A DNA stretch of 36,748 nt from Hydrogenophaga sp. (GTDB taxonomy: Bacteria > Pseudomonadota > Gammaproteobacteria > Burkholderiales > Burkholderiaceae_C): positions 1 to 36,748 of the forward strand of contig NZ_JAOASO010000107.1 in NCBI RefSeq assembly GCF_030158645.1, given 5' to 3'. The notes beneath the pieces were generated by a model, which made no database searches, was not told the origin of the DNA, and worked only from the letters and a program-made list of their open reading frames with translations. Made by a program: the position numbers and the translations under genes. Of this stretch, positions 16,326 to 26,269 are shown one piece after another. Each line of letters starts with the position of its first letter. The first letter of the stretch is position 1.

Positions 16326-16796
16326 TTACTTGCTGGCGGTGGCGGCAGGCGCTTCCGTGCCGACGGTGGGCACACCGTCCTTTTCGGTCGAGCGATCGAA
16401 CACCAGCGACTTGCCGAACACCAGCTGCACCCAGATCGGGTAGGAGTAGGCCGTGCCCTTGTTGTGGTCGATGATGGCACCGATACCACCACCCAACAGG
16501 ATGTTGCCAAACATGCCGCCATTCGCACGCGAAATGGCCTTGGCCACGGCATCGGGATTGGCAGGGTCCTTGCACACGATGTCGAGGTCTTTGCTGGAGC
16601 GGCGGACCTGCGCGGTGTCGCCGGACTTGAGCTGAACCACGCCATAGTCGTTCGTCAGCTTGCACTCGGCGCCGACAACCACGGCACCCGCCTGCGTTTT
16701 CGTTTCGACCTTGATCGGGTGGGTCACATCATTGATCACCGATGCGCAACCGGTGAGCGCGAGCGCGCCTGCAACAAGCGTTGCGTGACGAATCAT
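16326..16796 (-). CDS. Putative lipoprotein with glycine-zipper segment
   Basis: A 156-residue protein with a lipobox signal peptide: MIRHATLVAGALALTGCAS, with lipidated Cys17. The mature part begins SVINDVTHPIKVETKT and includes AECKLTNDYGVVQLKSGD, a pattern seen in small outer-membrane lipoproteins that resemble PEGA/YgdR-type beta domains. A GGMFGNILLGGGIGAIIDHNKG glycine zipper follows at about residues 92-113. Function is unknown; an envelope-structural role is plausible. The ATG at 16796 has an AAGGGAGA ribosome site. It converges on the FMN glutamate synthase-like gene with only 6 bp between stops. Confidence 0.75.
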   Translation of the reverse strand: MIRHATLVAGALALTGCASVINDVTHPIKVETKTQAGAVVVGAECKLTNDYGVVQLKSGDTAQVRRSSKDLDIVCKDPANPDAVAKAISRANGGMFGNILLGGGIGAIIDHNKGTAYSYPIWVQLVFGKSLVFDRSTEKDGVPTVGTEAPAATASK

Positions 16797-16976
16797 GGTT
16801 ATCTCCCTTGGAATGAAGCATCGAAGTGTACGGACGGTCACATCACCAAACAGAGACGGGTGGCATACCGGCGACAGGGGAACACGTTGATGCGACTGGC
16901 GGACGCATGGGCGGGATCGAACGCCTGCAACGACCACCGATGGCGACTTGTCACAGCCCCCAGGCGGGCGCGGACT

Positions 16977-18101
16977 TCAGATGCGCGAACCGTCTTCCAG
17001 AAACCGCTCTTCGCGAACGAACACGCCTTGCGCGTCGTACGACTTGCGGCGCAGCAGCACACCGCGCTCGCCGTGTTCGTCTTCAGCCGCCAGCACGCCC
17101 GCTTCGGTGAAGTACTTCTGCCAGCCCAGCAGTCGGCCGTTGCGCTCCACGTTCACCGCGGCGGGCAGTCCGGTGTCCCAGAAGCTCTCGGTGGTGCGCT
17201 CCTGGTTGCGACCGTCGCGGCGAATCTGCTGACGGGCCCTCTGTTTCCCGTTCAGGTACCACTGCTGGATGCGCTGCTCGTAACCCTCAGCCCAGGTGGT
17301 TTCCTGTGTGAGTTGTCCGCTCTCGGCCCATTCGCGTGCAACCCCTTCGCGGCCTTCGCGGCTGTTGGGGTCGCGTTCGATGAAATCGGCTTCTGACCGA
17401 GGCTGGCCCGAGGCGTAAAACACCCGCTTGATGCGCCGGCCGTCCTTGAGTTCTTCGTTGCGCACGAGCCGGCCTTCGCGGTCCAGCACGGTCTGGCGCT
17501 GCATCTGGCCCTGCAGGAAGCTCACGGTGCCCGCGGGCTGGCCATCTGCACGGTGCAGCGTCATATCGCTGGCCCGCCCCGCGTGGCCACACACCTCGCG
17601 GTCTTGCGGCACCAGCGTCACGGCAGCGCAGCGCAGCTCGGTCAGGCGGCCATCGGCGAGGTAGCCGATGGTGAGCACGGTGCGCCGGCCAGCGGCGAAG
17701 TGCAGCGCCTGCAGGTGGCCGGCCTCGGCAAAGTTTTTCTGTACGCCCACAGCGCTGCCGTCTTCGAAGTTTTCCTCTTTGCGCAGCGTGCCCTTGGCGT
17801 CGAAGGTGCGCGCCACGCCGTCGCGGTTGCCGCGTTCGTTCAGGCTGTATTCGCGCCGCTCGCCGTCGGCCAGCACCATGAGCACCGGACCCACGTACTT
17901 GCCGTCGCGCAGGGTCTGGTCGAGCCGGCGCACCTGGCCGCTGTCGTCGGTGCAGCGCATCACACCGCTCTTGCCGGCGGTGGTGTGGCCGTTGGCGCGG
18001 CTCACGCTTTCGCCGTTGAGCTCGCAGCGCTGAACCGCCCACGCGTTCGCAGAGAACACGGCACCCACAACCAGCAACAACCCACGCGTTTCAATCAACA
18101 T
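16977..18101 (-). CDS. Secreted MORN/YwqK-like repeat protein
   Basis: A 374-residue protein with a Sec signal peptide (MLIETRGLLLVVGAVFSANAW, cleavage near AWA). The mature part consists of repeated short beta units with MORN/YwqK-like spacing, such as ARTFDAKGTLRKEENFEDG, KRVFYASGQPRSEADF, AREWAESGQLTQETTWAEG, QWYLNGKQRARQQI and QKYFTEAGVLAAED. Automated pipelines often call such proteins 'toxin-antitoxin system YwqK family antitoxin', but that role is not demonstrated and the signal peptide argues for an envelope location. Its start overlaps the PIN gene stop by 11 bp. Early Cys residues suggest a disulphide. Confidence 0.7.
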   Translation of the reverse strand: MLIETRGLLLVVGAVFSANAWAVQRCELNGESVSRANGHTTAGKSGVMRCTDDSGQVRRLDQTLRDGKYVGPVLMVLADGERREYSLNERGNRDGVARTFDAKGTLRKEENFEDGSAVGVQKNFAEAGHLQALHFAAGRRTVLTIGYLADGRLTELRCAAVTLVPQDREVCGHAGRASDMTLHRADGQPAGTVSFLQGQMQRQTVLDREGRLVRNEELKDGRRIKRVFYASGQPRSEADFIERDPNSREGREGVAREWAESGQLTQETTWAEGYEQRIQQWYLNGKQRARQQIRRDGRNQERTTESFWDTGLPAAVNVERNGRLLGWQKYFTEAGVLAAEDEHGERGVLLRRKSYDAQGVFVREERFLEDGSRI

Positions 18102-18534
18102 GGCTCGGACTCCACGCTCGACACACCTGCACACCGACGCGCGCCAGGCGTTTGGCCATGCACAGCACCGCGTCGTCCTTGCTCACCAGTGTGGCGCGGT
18201 GCGCCGCCGCGAGATCAATGAACTTCTGGTCGTCGGGGTCTTTGCAGGTGTAGGCCGCCTTGGGCGCCTCGGCCACGAGGCGGGTGCAACGGTCGAACGC
18301 ATTGAGCACGTCTTGCGCGGGTCGGGTCTGCGCTTTGAGGCGGCGCGCAATCTGCGGGTAGTAGAGCACACGCACGAGTTCTTCGCGCATGGCGGCGGTG
18401 GCGATCCACGCACCGTCGGTACGCTCCACCTTCTCGCGCAAAGACTCGGTGGCGGCGTCCTGGAACACGAAGAGGTCGAGCGCGATGTTGGTGTCGAGCA
18501 CCAGCGCTTCGGTGGTGTCCGGCACCTCGACCAC
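18091..18534 (-). CDS. PIN-domain protein (putative ribonuclease)
   Basis: A 147-residue single PIN domain of the 'putative toxin-antitoxin system toxin component, PIN family' type. The acidic metal-binding residues are in place: Asp14 in LVLDTNIALDLF, Glu51/52 in AMREELVRVL, Asp99-102 in CKDPDDQKFIDLA and Asp120/121 in TLVSKDDAVL. It is therefore likely an active Mg2+-dependent RNase. The start is a GTG 2 nt after the methyltransferase stop, so it appears translated as part of that operon. No small DNA-binding antitoxin gene is adjacent. The gene downstream, overlapping by 11 bp, is a secreted MORN-like protein. Confidence 0.85.
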   Translation of the reverse strand: MVEVPDTTEALVLDTNIALDLFVFQDAATESLREKVERTDGAWIATAAMREELVRVLYYPQIARRLKAQTRPAQDVLNAFDRCTRLVAEAPKAAYTCKDPDDQKFIDLAAAHRATLVSKDDAVLCMAKRLARVGVQVCRAWSPSHVD

Positions 18535-18536
18535 GC

Positions 18537-19883
18537 TCAGTCCTCGATGTCGGGCTCGGGCCGCGGCTTGCGCGCCGTCAAGTCAAAGCGGAACAGCCGG
18601 CATTCGATCGGGCCGTTCCACAGCGGCACGCGGCGCGACTCCTTGAAGCGCATCTTGCCGGGCAGCTTGAGGTCGGGCGTGAGCAGCCAGGCGGTCCAGC
18701 CGGCGTAGTGGCTTTTCCAGTGGGCGGCGAGCTGGCTGAAGAAGTCGCTGCCGTCGCCACCGTCCGCCATCTGCGCACTCTCGCGGCCGAGACCAGGCGC
18801 GGGTGGCGCGGCTTTGCCGACCGTGAACGTGCGCGGCTCGCGCGGCGCCGCGCGCTGGGCACGCGCGCTGGCGCGGTCTTCCGAACTTTGCCCCGCCACG
18901 CCAGCGGCGGCAATGCGCTCGCCATACGGCGGGTTGAGCAGCATGACGCCGGGCTTGTCGCTCGGCGGCATGCGTTGCAGCGCATCACCGCCGCGCAGTT
19001 CGATGGCGTGGGCCACGCCCGCGCGCTCGGCGTTGCGCTGCGCGAAGTCGACCATGCGGAACGACACGTCGCTGCCGAACACGATGGGCGGGTGGCCTTC
19101 GGGCCAGTCGCGTTGCTGGCGCTCGGCCTCGTCCAGGATGGGTTGCCACACGTGCGGCTGGAACGGCAGCAGCTTCTCGAACGCGAAGCGGCGCAAATAG
19201 CCGGGCGGGATGTTGAGCGCAATCTGCGCGGCCTCGATCACCACCGTGCCGCTGCCGCAGCAGGGGTCGTACAGGGGCACGATCTCATCGAGCGGCTGTC
19301 CTGCGCATGCGTCCCAGCCGGTGGCGGCGATCATGGCCGCGGCCAGGGTTTCCTTCAGCGGTGCGTCGCCCTTGTCTTCGCGCCAGCCGCGCTTGAACAG
19401 CGGCTCACCCGAGGTGTCGATGTACAGGCTCACCGTCTCGGTGGTCAGGTGCACGTAGATGCGCACGTCGGGCCAGGTGGTGTCCACGCTGGGCCGCTCG
19501 CCTCGCTTCTCGCGGAAGCGGTCGCAGATGGCGTCTTTCACCTTGAGCGCCGCAAAGTTCAGCGACGTCAGCGGGCTGTGCTGCGCGGTGATCTCGACCT
19601 TGATGGTTTGCGCCGGCGTGAACCAGATCTCCCAGGCCACCTCGCTGGCGGCGTGGTACAGGTCTTGTTCGGAGCGGTAGCCGTCGTGCCAGAGCTGCAC
19701 CAGCACGCGCTGTGTGAGGCGGCTGTGCAAATTGAGCCGCATGGCATCGCGCCACGAAGCGTTGAGCGCCACTCCGCCGCGCGCCTTGTGCGGCGCGTCC
19801 ACGCCGGTGATGCGCTTGACCTCGGCGGCGAGCATGTCCTCCACGCCGGCGGCGCAGGGCAGAAAAACTTGTAACTGGTTCAA
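18537..19883 (-). CDS. THUMP-domain class I SAM-dependent RNA methyltransferase (RlmL N-terminal-type)
   Basis: A 448-residue protein. The N-terminus (NQLQVFLPCAAGVEDMLAAEV) and residues 50-160 form a THUMP RNA-binding domain. The methyltransferase has its SAM motif at YDPCCGSGTVVIEAAQIA (205-222) and the catalytic NPPYGERI at 317-324. This is the family of 23S rRNA m2G2445 methyltransferases (RlmL/RlmK N-terminal half, YcbY-like). Right after NPPYGERI there is an insert of about 55 low-complexity residues rich in Ala, Arg and Ser, followed by the conserved C-terminus. The start is TTG overlapping the rpoN stop (TTGA), consistent with co-translation. Confidence 0.88.
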   Translation of the reverse strand: MNQLQVFLPCAAGVEDMLAAEVKRITGVDAPHKARGGVALNASWRDAMRLNLHSRLTQRVLVQLWHDGYRSEQDLYHAASEVAWEIWFTPAQTIKVEITAQHSPLTSLNFAALKVKDAICDRFREKRGERPSVDTTWPDVRIYVHLTTETVSLYIDTSGEPLFKRGWREDKGDAPLKETLAAAMIAATGWDACAGQPLDEIVPLYDPCCGSGTVVIEAAQIALNIPPGYLRRFAFEKLLPFQPHVWQPILDEAERQQRDWPEGHPPIVFGSDVSFRMVDFAQRNAERAGVAHAIELRGGDALQRMPPSDKPGVMLLNPPYGERIAAAGVAGQSSEDRASARAQRAAPREPRTFTVGKAAPPAPGLGRESAQMADGGDGSDFFSQLAAHWKSHYAGWTAWLLTPDLKLPGKMRFKESRRVPLWNGPIECRLFRFDLTARKPRPEPDIED

Positions 19884-21520
19884 AGTGATTTACGCAGGTT
19901 CGCAGGCGCGATTCTCAGCGCCTCGCGGTACTTGGCCACCGTGCGGCGCGCGCACTCGATGCCCTGCTCGCGCAGCAGATCGGAGAGCTGGTTGTCCGAC
20001 AGCGGCTTGGAGGCTTCTTCGGCGGCGATGAACTGTTTGAGCAGCGCGCGCACGGCCGTGCTGGACGCGTTGCCACCGGTCTCGGTGCCCAGCGATGAGC
20101 CGAAGAAGTACTTGAGCTCGTAGGTGCCGAACGGCGTGGACATGTACTTGGCGGTGGTCACGCGGCTGATGGTGGACTCGTGAAGGCCGAGTTCGTCGGC
20201 GATCTCGCGCAGCACCAGCGGGCGCATGGCGAGCTCGCCGTGCATGAAGAAGTTGCGCTGGCGCTCGACGATGGCGCTGGACACGCGCAGGATGGTGTCG
20301 AAGCGCTGCTGGATGTTCTTGATGAACCAGCGTGCCTCCTGCAAGCGCTGCTGCATGGCCGCATGGCCCGCCTCGCCCCCGTTGTCGCGCCCGCCGCGGT
20401 TCTGGCGCATGGCGCTGGCGTACACGTCGTGCACACGCAAACGCGGCATCACCTCGGGGTTGAGCAGCACCTTGAAGCCGCGGCCGGCGCGCGTGACCAG
20501 CACGTCGGGAACGACCACGTTGCGCTCCAGGTCCAGGAAGCGCCGGCCCGGCTTGGGCTCCAGGCGGGCGATGAGGCCGAGCGCAGCGCGCACCGCTTCG
20601 TCGTCCAGACCACAGAGGTTGCACAGGCGCTTCACATCGCGCTTGGCCACCAGCTCCATGGACTGCCCGCAAATGGCCAGGGCCGCGCGGGCTTCGGGTG
20701 TGTTGCGCATTTCCAGGATCTGCAGGCGCAGGCACTCGGCGAGGTTGCGCGCGCCCACCCCGGCGGGCTCCATGTGCTGCAGCAGCTGCAGGGCCATGGC
20801 CAGGCGCTGCTCCAGCGCTTCGCGCTCTTCCAGTCCTTCGTTGGGGTCGTCGCTGGCCGTGCGGCCCGAGAGGGCTTGCCAGGCGGCGGCCAGCGTGGAG
20901 AGGGTGTCTTCGATGTAACCGTCGTCGCTGAGCGACTCGATCAGGAAATACAACGCAGCGCGGTCTTCTTCCGACAGGCGCAGGCAGCGCGCCTGGTCGT
21001 GCAGGAAGTCCTGCAGGCTGACGTGCGCGCGGGCCAGGTCGGCGGCACTCGCCGTGTCGTCGTCGCCCGACCCATTGTTGTTGCGCGCGGGTGCGTCGCC
21101 ACCCCACTCGCTGTCGTCCGGTGCCATCTCCACCGTGCCGTCGCCCTCCCAGCTTTCTTCCACCGGCGTGGCGCCGTCGAGCTTTCCCTCGATACCGTCA
21201 CCGTCGCCGGTGTCGCTGCTCGTGCTGCTGCTCGAATCGGTGCCGGAGAGCATCGGGCCCGGCGCCTCGGGCATGTCGGGCGCCACCGAGGCTTCGGCGA
21301 TCTGCTCACCCGCGCTCACGGGCACATCGGTCTGGTCCAGCCCGAAGGTTTCACGGTCGGCGGCGTCTTCGGAGCGCTCCAGAAACGGGTTCTCGTCGAG
21401 CATTTGCTCGACCTCCTGCGCCATCTCCAGCGTGGAGAGTTGCAGCAGGCGGATGGATTGCTGCAACTGGGGCGTGAGCGCCAGGTGCTGCGAAACGCGG
21501 AGTGACAGGCCTTGTTTCAC
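19880..21520 (-). CDS. rpoN: RNA polymerase sigma-54 factor
   Basis: A 546-residue sigma-54. Region I starts KQGLSLRVSQHLALTPQLQQ with the Q-rich LQQSIRLLQLST segment that contacts activators. Region II is a long acidic linker, Ser/Asp/Glu-rich (about residues 70-165). The core-binding domain and DNA-binding HTH follow. The C-terminus holds the diagnostic RpoN box ARRTVAKYRE close to the end (ECARRTVAKYREALRI). The start is GTG at 21520, four bases after the lptB stop; upstream in-frame ATG codons would run into lptB. Sigma-54 recognises -24/-12 promoters and needs ATP-driven activators. hpf, the common downstream neighbour, is replaced here by the THUMP methyltransferase. Confidence 0.96.
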   Translation of the reverse strand: MKQGLSLRVSQHLALTPQLQQSIRLLQLSTLEMAQEVEQMLDENPFLERSEDAADRETFGLDQTDVPVSAGEQIAEASVAPDMPEAPGPMLSGTDSSSSTSSDTGDGDGIEGKLDGATPVEESWEGDGTVEMAPDDSEWGGDAPARNNNGSGDDDTASAADLARAHVSLQDFLHDQARCLRLSEEDRAALYFLIESLSDDGYIEDTLSTLAAAWQALSGRTASDDPNEGLEEREALEQRLAMALQLLQHMEPAGVGARNLAECLRLQILEMRNTPEARAALAICGQSMELVAKRDVKRLCNLCGLDDEAVRAALGLIARLEPKPGRRFLDLERNVVVPDVLVTRAGRGFKVLLNPEVMPRLRVHDVYASAMRQNRGGRDNGGEAGHAAMQQRLQEARWFIKNIQQRFDTILRVSSAIVERQRNFFMHGELAMRPLVLREIADELGLHESTISRVTTAKYMSTPFGTYELKYFFGSSLGTETGGNASSTAVRALLKQFIAAEEASKPLSDNQLSDLLREQGIECARRTVAKYREALRIAPANLRKSL

Positions 21521-21524
21521 GGCC

Positions 21525-22324
<800 letters not shown>

Positions 22325-22328
<4 letters not shown>

Positions 22329-22960
22329 TGTTGCCCCTCGCCGAGCTGGTTGCTGGGGCGCAGGTTGGCCGGTGGCGCGGGTGTGGCGACGGGCGCGCCG
22401 GCTTTGGGCACCGGCGTGAGCATGGCGCGCACGCGGCCGGTGGGGTTGTTGGCGGTGCGGTTGGCCACGCCACCATCCACCGTGAACACATCGCTGGTGT
22501 TGTTGTAAACAATCACGCTGCCGGTGGTTTCATCGTTGAGCTGGGTGCCCTTGAAGCGCTTGAGCACGGCGTCACCCACAAAACGCACCGTGTCGGCCTG
22601 GCTGTCGTACTCGATGCGCTGGGCGGTGCCCTCAATGAACTCGTCCACCCCATCGCGCTTCTGGCGGAAAAACCCCGGGCTGCCGTTGACGGTTCCGAAC
22701 TGGTTGCCCTGCGCGTCCTGGCGCACCTCCACCTTGGCACCGCGGATCACGATGGTGCCTTTGGTGATGACCACGTTGCCGGTGAAGATGCTGGTCTGGC
22801 GCGCGTCGTCGTAACGCAGTGCGTCGGACTCGGCGTTGAGCGGCAGGTTGCGGTCGGCTTTTTCGGCCTGCACCGCACCGGTCAGGAGCAGCCCCACCAC
22901 CAGGCAGGTGCCCGGCCAGAATGACCGACGGAGGGGGGAGCAGGGCTGGTTGGAATGCAT
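22325..22960 (-). CDS. lptA: Lipopolysaccharide transport periplasmic protein
   Basis: A 211-residue periplasmic bridge protein carrying LPS between LptC and LptD. A signal peptide ([18 protein letters not shown], cleavage near residue 32) precedes the OstA-like beta-jellyroll: [72 protein letters not shown] and TVDGG. The C-terminus is Pro/Ala-rich. lptC and kdsC/kdsD, which normally lie directly upstream, are not here; the next gene upstream is dsbA, separated by a terminator. Confidence 0.94.
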
Positions 22961-23101
22961 GGGGTATTAGGGCACGAAACTTGCATTCATTGTAGCGACG
23001 TGCCGCATCCCGAATGCACCACAGGGCTGCTTTACCGACTCTTTTCTCACGGGATGCCGCGTCTGCGCCGCACCGACAGCGAGATGGCCTGCACCAAAGA
23101 C

Positions 23102-23125
23102 GAAGCCCGCCGGGCGGCGGGCTTC
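23102..23125 (-). terminator. Rho-independent terminator downstream of dsbA
   Basis: A perfect 10-bp stem, GAAGCCCGCC (23102-23111) with GGCGGGCTTC (23116-23125), and a 4-nt GGGC loop. On the minus strand it lies 21 nt after the dsbA stop and is followed by GTCTTTGG, a short U-rich tail. It separates the argS-SPOR-dsbA transcript from lptA-lptB-rpoN. The interval from here to the lptA start (22961-23101) probably contains the lptA promoter. Confidence 0.8.
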
Positions 23126-23146
23126 TGTCCTGACCGGGGGAACGGC

Positions 23147-23800
23147 TCAGGCCTTGCGGGCCGATTCCGCGATCAGCGCATCGGCCACCACCAGGGTGCG
23201 AGGACCCTGGCCGTTCACATAGAAGCGCCCGGCCACGCCGAGTGAGGGCGTGCCTTCGACCTTGTAGGCGTCTTGCAACTGGGTGGCCTTGTTGGCCAGC
23301 CCCACGGCAGCGCCGTTGTAGAACTCGTTGAAGCGCGCCATGTCCACACCACCCTGTTTCTCGATCCAGGCGGTGATGACCGGCTGGGTGGTGAGCTGCT
23401 GGCGGTCCACATGGATGGCCTCGAACACCTTGCTGTGCAGCCGGTCCACCAGTTTCATGGCCTCCAGCGTGAAGTACAGGCGCTGCATGGGCACAAAGGC
23501 CGGGCTGAACGCCACCGGCATGCGCCGGACATTCACGTTGGCCGGTTTCTTCTTGGCCCACTCGTCAAACGCCGGCTCGAAATTGAAGCAGTGGACACAG
23601 CTGTAGGCAAAGAACTCGACCACCTCGATCTGGCTGGCCGGACTCTCCACGGGCGCCGGGCTCTTGAGGCGGATGAAGTCGGTGCCCTCTTTGGGCGCCA
23701 CGCGCTGGGCCAGCGCGGGCGTGAGCGTCAGACCACCGGCAACGGCCACGGCGGTGGTGCCGGCGGCCAGCAGGGAGCGGGAAAAATCGCGACGTTGCAT
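23147..23800 (-). CDS. dsbA: Thiol:disulfide interchange protein DsbA
   Basis: A 217-residue periplasmic thioredoxin-fold oxidase that introduces disulphides into exported proteins. A twin-Arg-like N-terminus (MQRRDFSRSLLAAGTTA) and hydrophobic core end near PALAQ (about residue 32). The active site is EFFAYSCVHCFNFEPAF with the C-V-H-C pair; the conserved cis-proline is in VEGTPSLGVAGRFYVNG. A DsbA-type helical insert lies between. The ATG at 23798-23800 was chosen because it gives the signal peptide. It follows the SPOR gene on the same strand, after 76 bp, and ends at a clear terminator. Confidence 0.93.
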   Translation of the reverse strand: MQRRDFSRSLLAAGTTAVAVAGGLTLTPALAQRVAPKEGTDFIRLKSPAPVESPASQIEVVEFFAYSCVHCFNFEPAFDEWAKKKPANVNVRRMPVAFSPAFVPMQRLYFTLEAMKLVDRLHSKVFEAIHVDRQQLTTQPVITAWIEKQGGVDMARFNEFYNGAAVGLANKATQLQDAYKVEGTPSLGVAGRFYVNGQGPRTLVVADALIAESARKA

Positions 23801-23876
23801 GGAATCGAACTCCTTGGTTGAACGGACTTGGGGCAGGCGCTGCGGTCGAAAGTTCCCGACCGTCCTGCGTTTCGAA

Positions 23877-24566
23877 TCAGCGCTGCACCCGCACCAACGC
23901 CGCCTCAACGCCGTTGACTTCCAGTTGTTCCTGGGTGAGGTCGGCCAGCGCCTTCTGGTTGAACGGACCCACGCGCACGCGGTAAACGGTGCGACCGGAT
24001 TGCTCGCGTTCGGTCACATCGGCGTTGATGCCCAGCATGGCGAGCTTGGCACGCTGCGCTTCTGCATCTTCCGGCGAACGGTAGGCGCCCGCCTGCACAA
24101 AATAGGTGAACGGATCGGCGCCGGGCGCAGGGGCTGCGCCGGGTGCCGCAGCGGGAGAGCCGGCCGCCGGGGTGCCCAGGCGGGATTGGGCCAATTCACC
24201 CAGCGGATCGGCTCCCGGCTTGCTGGCGGCGGGCACCGGCGGCAAGCTTTTGCCGTCGGCGGGCGGCACCACAATGGCGCCCGCTGCTTCCGGCGGCACC
24301 GCCGCCGGGGCGGGCGGCGTCGCCACATCGCCATTGAGCATCTTGTTGGGGTTCCACCCCTTGTTGCGCTCGGCCTCCAGCGCGTCCTGGCCGGCGTTGC
24401 GCGAGACGTTGCGATCGACAAAGGGGATGGGCACGCGCGTCACGTACACCGCCACCGCCAGGGCAATGCCGAGCCCCACGAGCAAGCCCACCACAAAACC
24501 AATCAGGGTGCCGCCCAGGGAGCTTCGGGATTGCACGGTTTTCTTTTTCATCGCTTGTTTCGCCAT
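23877..24566 (-). CDS. SPOR-domain cell-division-type membrane protein (FtsN-like)
   Basis: A bitopic inner-membrane protein of about 229 residues. After a short basic cytosolic tail there is one membrane segment (GGTLIGFVVGLLVGLGIALAVAVYV, two short blocks at residues 18-43). A Pro/Ala-rich periplasmic linker (80-150) follows, then a SPOR domain (TYFVQAGAYRSPEDAEAQRAKLAMLG, RVRVGPFN, LEVNGVEAALVRV) that binds denuded peptidoglycan at division sites. The ATG overlaps the argS stop (TGATG). The order argS-SPOR-dsbA is common in betaproteobacteria. Whether it is the essential FtsN or an accessory SPOR protein cannot be settled. Confidence 0.88.
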   Translation of the reverse strand: MAKQAMKKKTVQSRSSLGGTLIGFVVGLLVGLGIALAVAVYVTRVPIPFVDRNVSRNAGQDALEAERNKGWNPNKMLNGDVATPPAPAAVPPEAAGAIVVPPADGKSLPPVPAASKPGADPLGELAQSRLGTPAAGSPAAAPGAAPAPGADPFTYFVQAGAYRSPEDAEAQRAKLAMLGINADVTEREQSGRTVYRVRVGPFNQKALADLTQEQLEVNGVEAALVRVQR

Positions 24567-26239
24567 CACATTTTTTGCGGAGCACCGACGCCCAGCACAG
24601 CCAAACCATTGTGCAATACCCGTGCGGTGGCAGCGACCAGGGCCAGACGCGCTGTTTTCACCACGGCGTCGTCGACCAGGATGCGCTCGGCGTCGTAGTA
24701 GCTGTGGTAGCTCGCGGCCAGTTCGCGCAAATAGAAGGTCACGTCGTGCGGCGCCAGATCGCGCGCCGCGTCGGCGAGCATGGCGGGGTACTTGGCCAGC
24801 AGCAACATCAGGGCCTGGGCGGGCGCGCTGTCCAGCGCACCCAGGTCGGCGTCCTTCAGCGTGGCGGTGTCACCGCCCCAGCTGGCCAGCACCGAACAAA
24901 TGCGCGCGTGCGCGTACTGCACGTAGTAGACCGGGTTGTCGTTGTTCTTCTGCACCGCCAGGTCCACGTCGAAGGTGTATTCGGTGTCGGGCTTGCGGCT
25001 GAGCAGGAAGAAGCGCACCGCGTCCTTGCTGGTCCATTCGATCAGGTCGCGCAGCGTCACGTAACTGCCCGCGCGCTTGCTGATCTTGACCTCTTCGCCA
25101 CCTTTGACCACACGCACCATGGTGTGCAGCACGTAGTCGGGGTACCCGGCGGGAATGCCGACGTTGGCCGCCTGCAGGCCGGCGCGCACGCGGGCAATCG
25201 TCCCGTGGTGGTCGGTGCCCTGGATGTTGATGACCTTGGTGAAGCCGCGCTCCCACTTGCTGATGTGGTACGCCACGTCGGGCACGAAGTAGGTGAACGA
25301 GCCGTCGGACTTGCGCATCACGCGGTCCTTGTCGTCGCCGTAGTCGGTGCACTTCAGCCAGAGCGCGCCGTCCTGCTCGTAGGTTTTGCCCGCGTCAACG
25401 AGCTTCTGCACCGTGGACTCCACCCGCCCGCTGGTGTACAGGCTGGACTCCAGGTAGTAGTGGTCGAACTTCACCGCGAAGGCCTGCAGGTCCAGGTCCT
25501 GTTCGTGGCGGAGGTAGGCCACGGCGAACTGGCGCATGCCGTCGAGGTCGTTGATGTCGCCGCTGGCGGTGAACGCGCGGTCGTCGGCCTTCACGGTTTT
25601 CTTCGCGAGGAAATCGGCCGCGATGTCGGCGATGTAGTTGCCGTTGTAAGCGGCCTCGGGCCATTGCGGATCGCCCGGCTTGAAGCCCTGCGCGCGCAGG
25701 TGGGTGGAGGTGCCCAGCGTGGCGATCTGCACACCGGCGTCGTTGTAATAGAACTCGCGGTGCACGCTCCAGCCCTGGGTCTGGAACAGGCTGCAGATCG
25801 CATCACCCAGCGCGGCCTGGCGGCCATGGCCCACGTGCAGCGGGCCGGTGGGGTTGGCCGAGACGAACTCCACCATCAGCTTCTGGCCGTTGGGCTCGGC
25901 GATGCCGAACCGCGCGCCCGAGGCCAACACCTCGCGCACGATCTGCTGTTTGGCCGACGGCTTCAGGCGGATGTTGATGAAGCCGGGGCCGGCGATGTCG
26001 ACATCGGACACCCACTGGGCGTACTCGGGGCGCGCCAGCAAGGCGGCGCGCAGGGTCTCGGCGAGCTGGCGCGGGTTGAGCTTGAGCGGTTTGGCCAGCT
26101 GCATGGCCGCGGTGCTGGCGAAATCGCCGTGCGCCGCCACCTTGGGCGACTCGAAGGCCGCGCGCGCAGCCGCGCCGGGCAAAAGTGTGTCGAGCTCAGC
26201 GGCGAGGCCGTCGAGCAGTTCCTGTTTGATCTTGAGCAT
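24566..26239 (-). CDS. argS: Arginyl-tRNA synthetase
   Basis: A 557-residue class I synthetase charging tRNA-Arg. The N-terminal additional domain starts [12 protein letters not shown]. The HIGH motif appears as [17 protein letters not shown] (HVGH at 135-138). [14 protein letters not shown] follows. The KMSKS region is the ArgS-type [17 protein letters not shown], and the C-terminal anticodon-binding domain ends [13 protein letters not shown]. The length is normal. No Shine-Dalgarno precedes the ATG; a TAAAAT hexamer (26247-26252) lies 7 nt upstream, so the transcript may be leaderless. It is the first gene of argS-SPOR-dsbA. Confidence 0.96.
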   Translation of the reverse strand: MLKIKQELLDGLAAELDTLLPGAAARAAFESPKVAAHGDFASTAAMQLAKPLKLNPRQLAETLRAALLARPEYAQWVSDVDIAGPGFINIRLKPSAKQQIVREVLASGARFGIAEPNGQKLMVEFVSANPTGPLHVGHGRQAALGDAICSLFQTQGWSVHREFYYNDAGVQIATLGTSTHLRAQGFKPGDPQWPEAAYNGNYIADIAADFLAKKTVKADDRAFTASGDINDLDGMRQFAVAYLRHEQDLDLQAFAVKFDHYYLESSLYTSGRVESTVQKLVDAGKTYEQDGALWLKCTDYGDDKDRVMRKSDGSFTYFVPDVAYHISKWERGFTKVINIQGTDHHGTIARVRAGLQAANVGIPAGYPDYVLHTMVRVVKGGEEVKISKRAGSYVTLRDLIEWTSKDAVRFFLLSRKPDTEYTFDVDLAVQKNNDNPVYYVQYAHARICSVLASWGGDTATLKDADLGALDSAPAQALMLLLAKYPAMLADAARDLAPHDVTFYLRELAASYHSYYDAERILVDDAVVKTARLALVAATARVLHNGLAVLGVGAPQKM

Positions 26240-26269
26240 GGGCCCAATTTTAGGCGCCGGGCCCCGGCC

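Noticed and set aside
23843..23862. CGGTCG/CGACCG hairpin between the SPOR gene and dsbA
   Set aside because: Six-base stem with no U-tract; too weak to call a terminator in GC-rich DNA.
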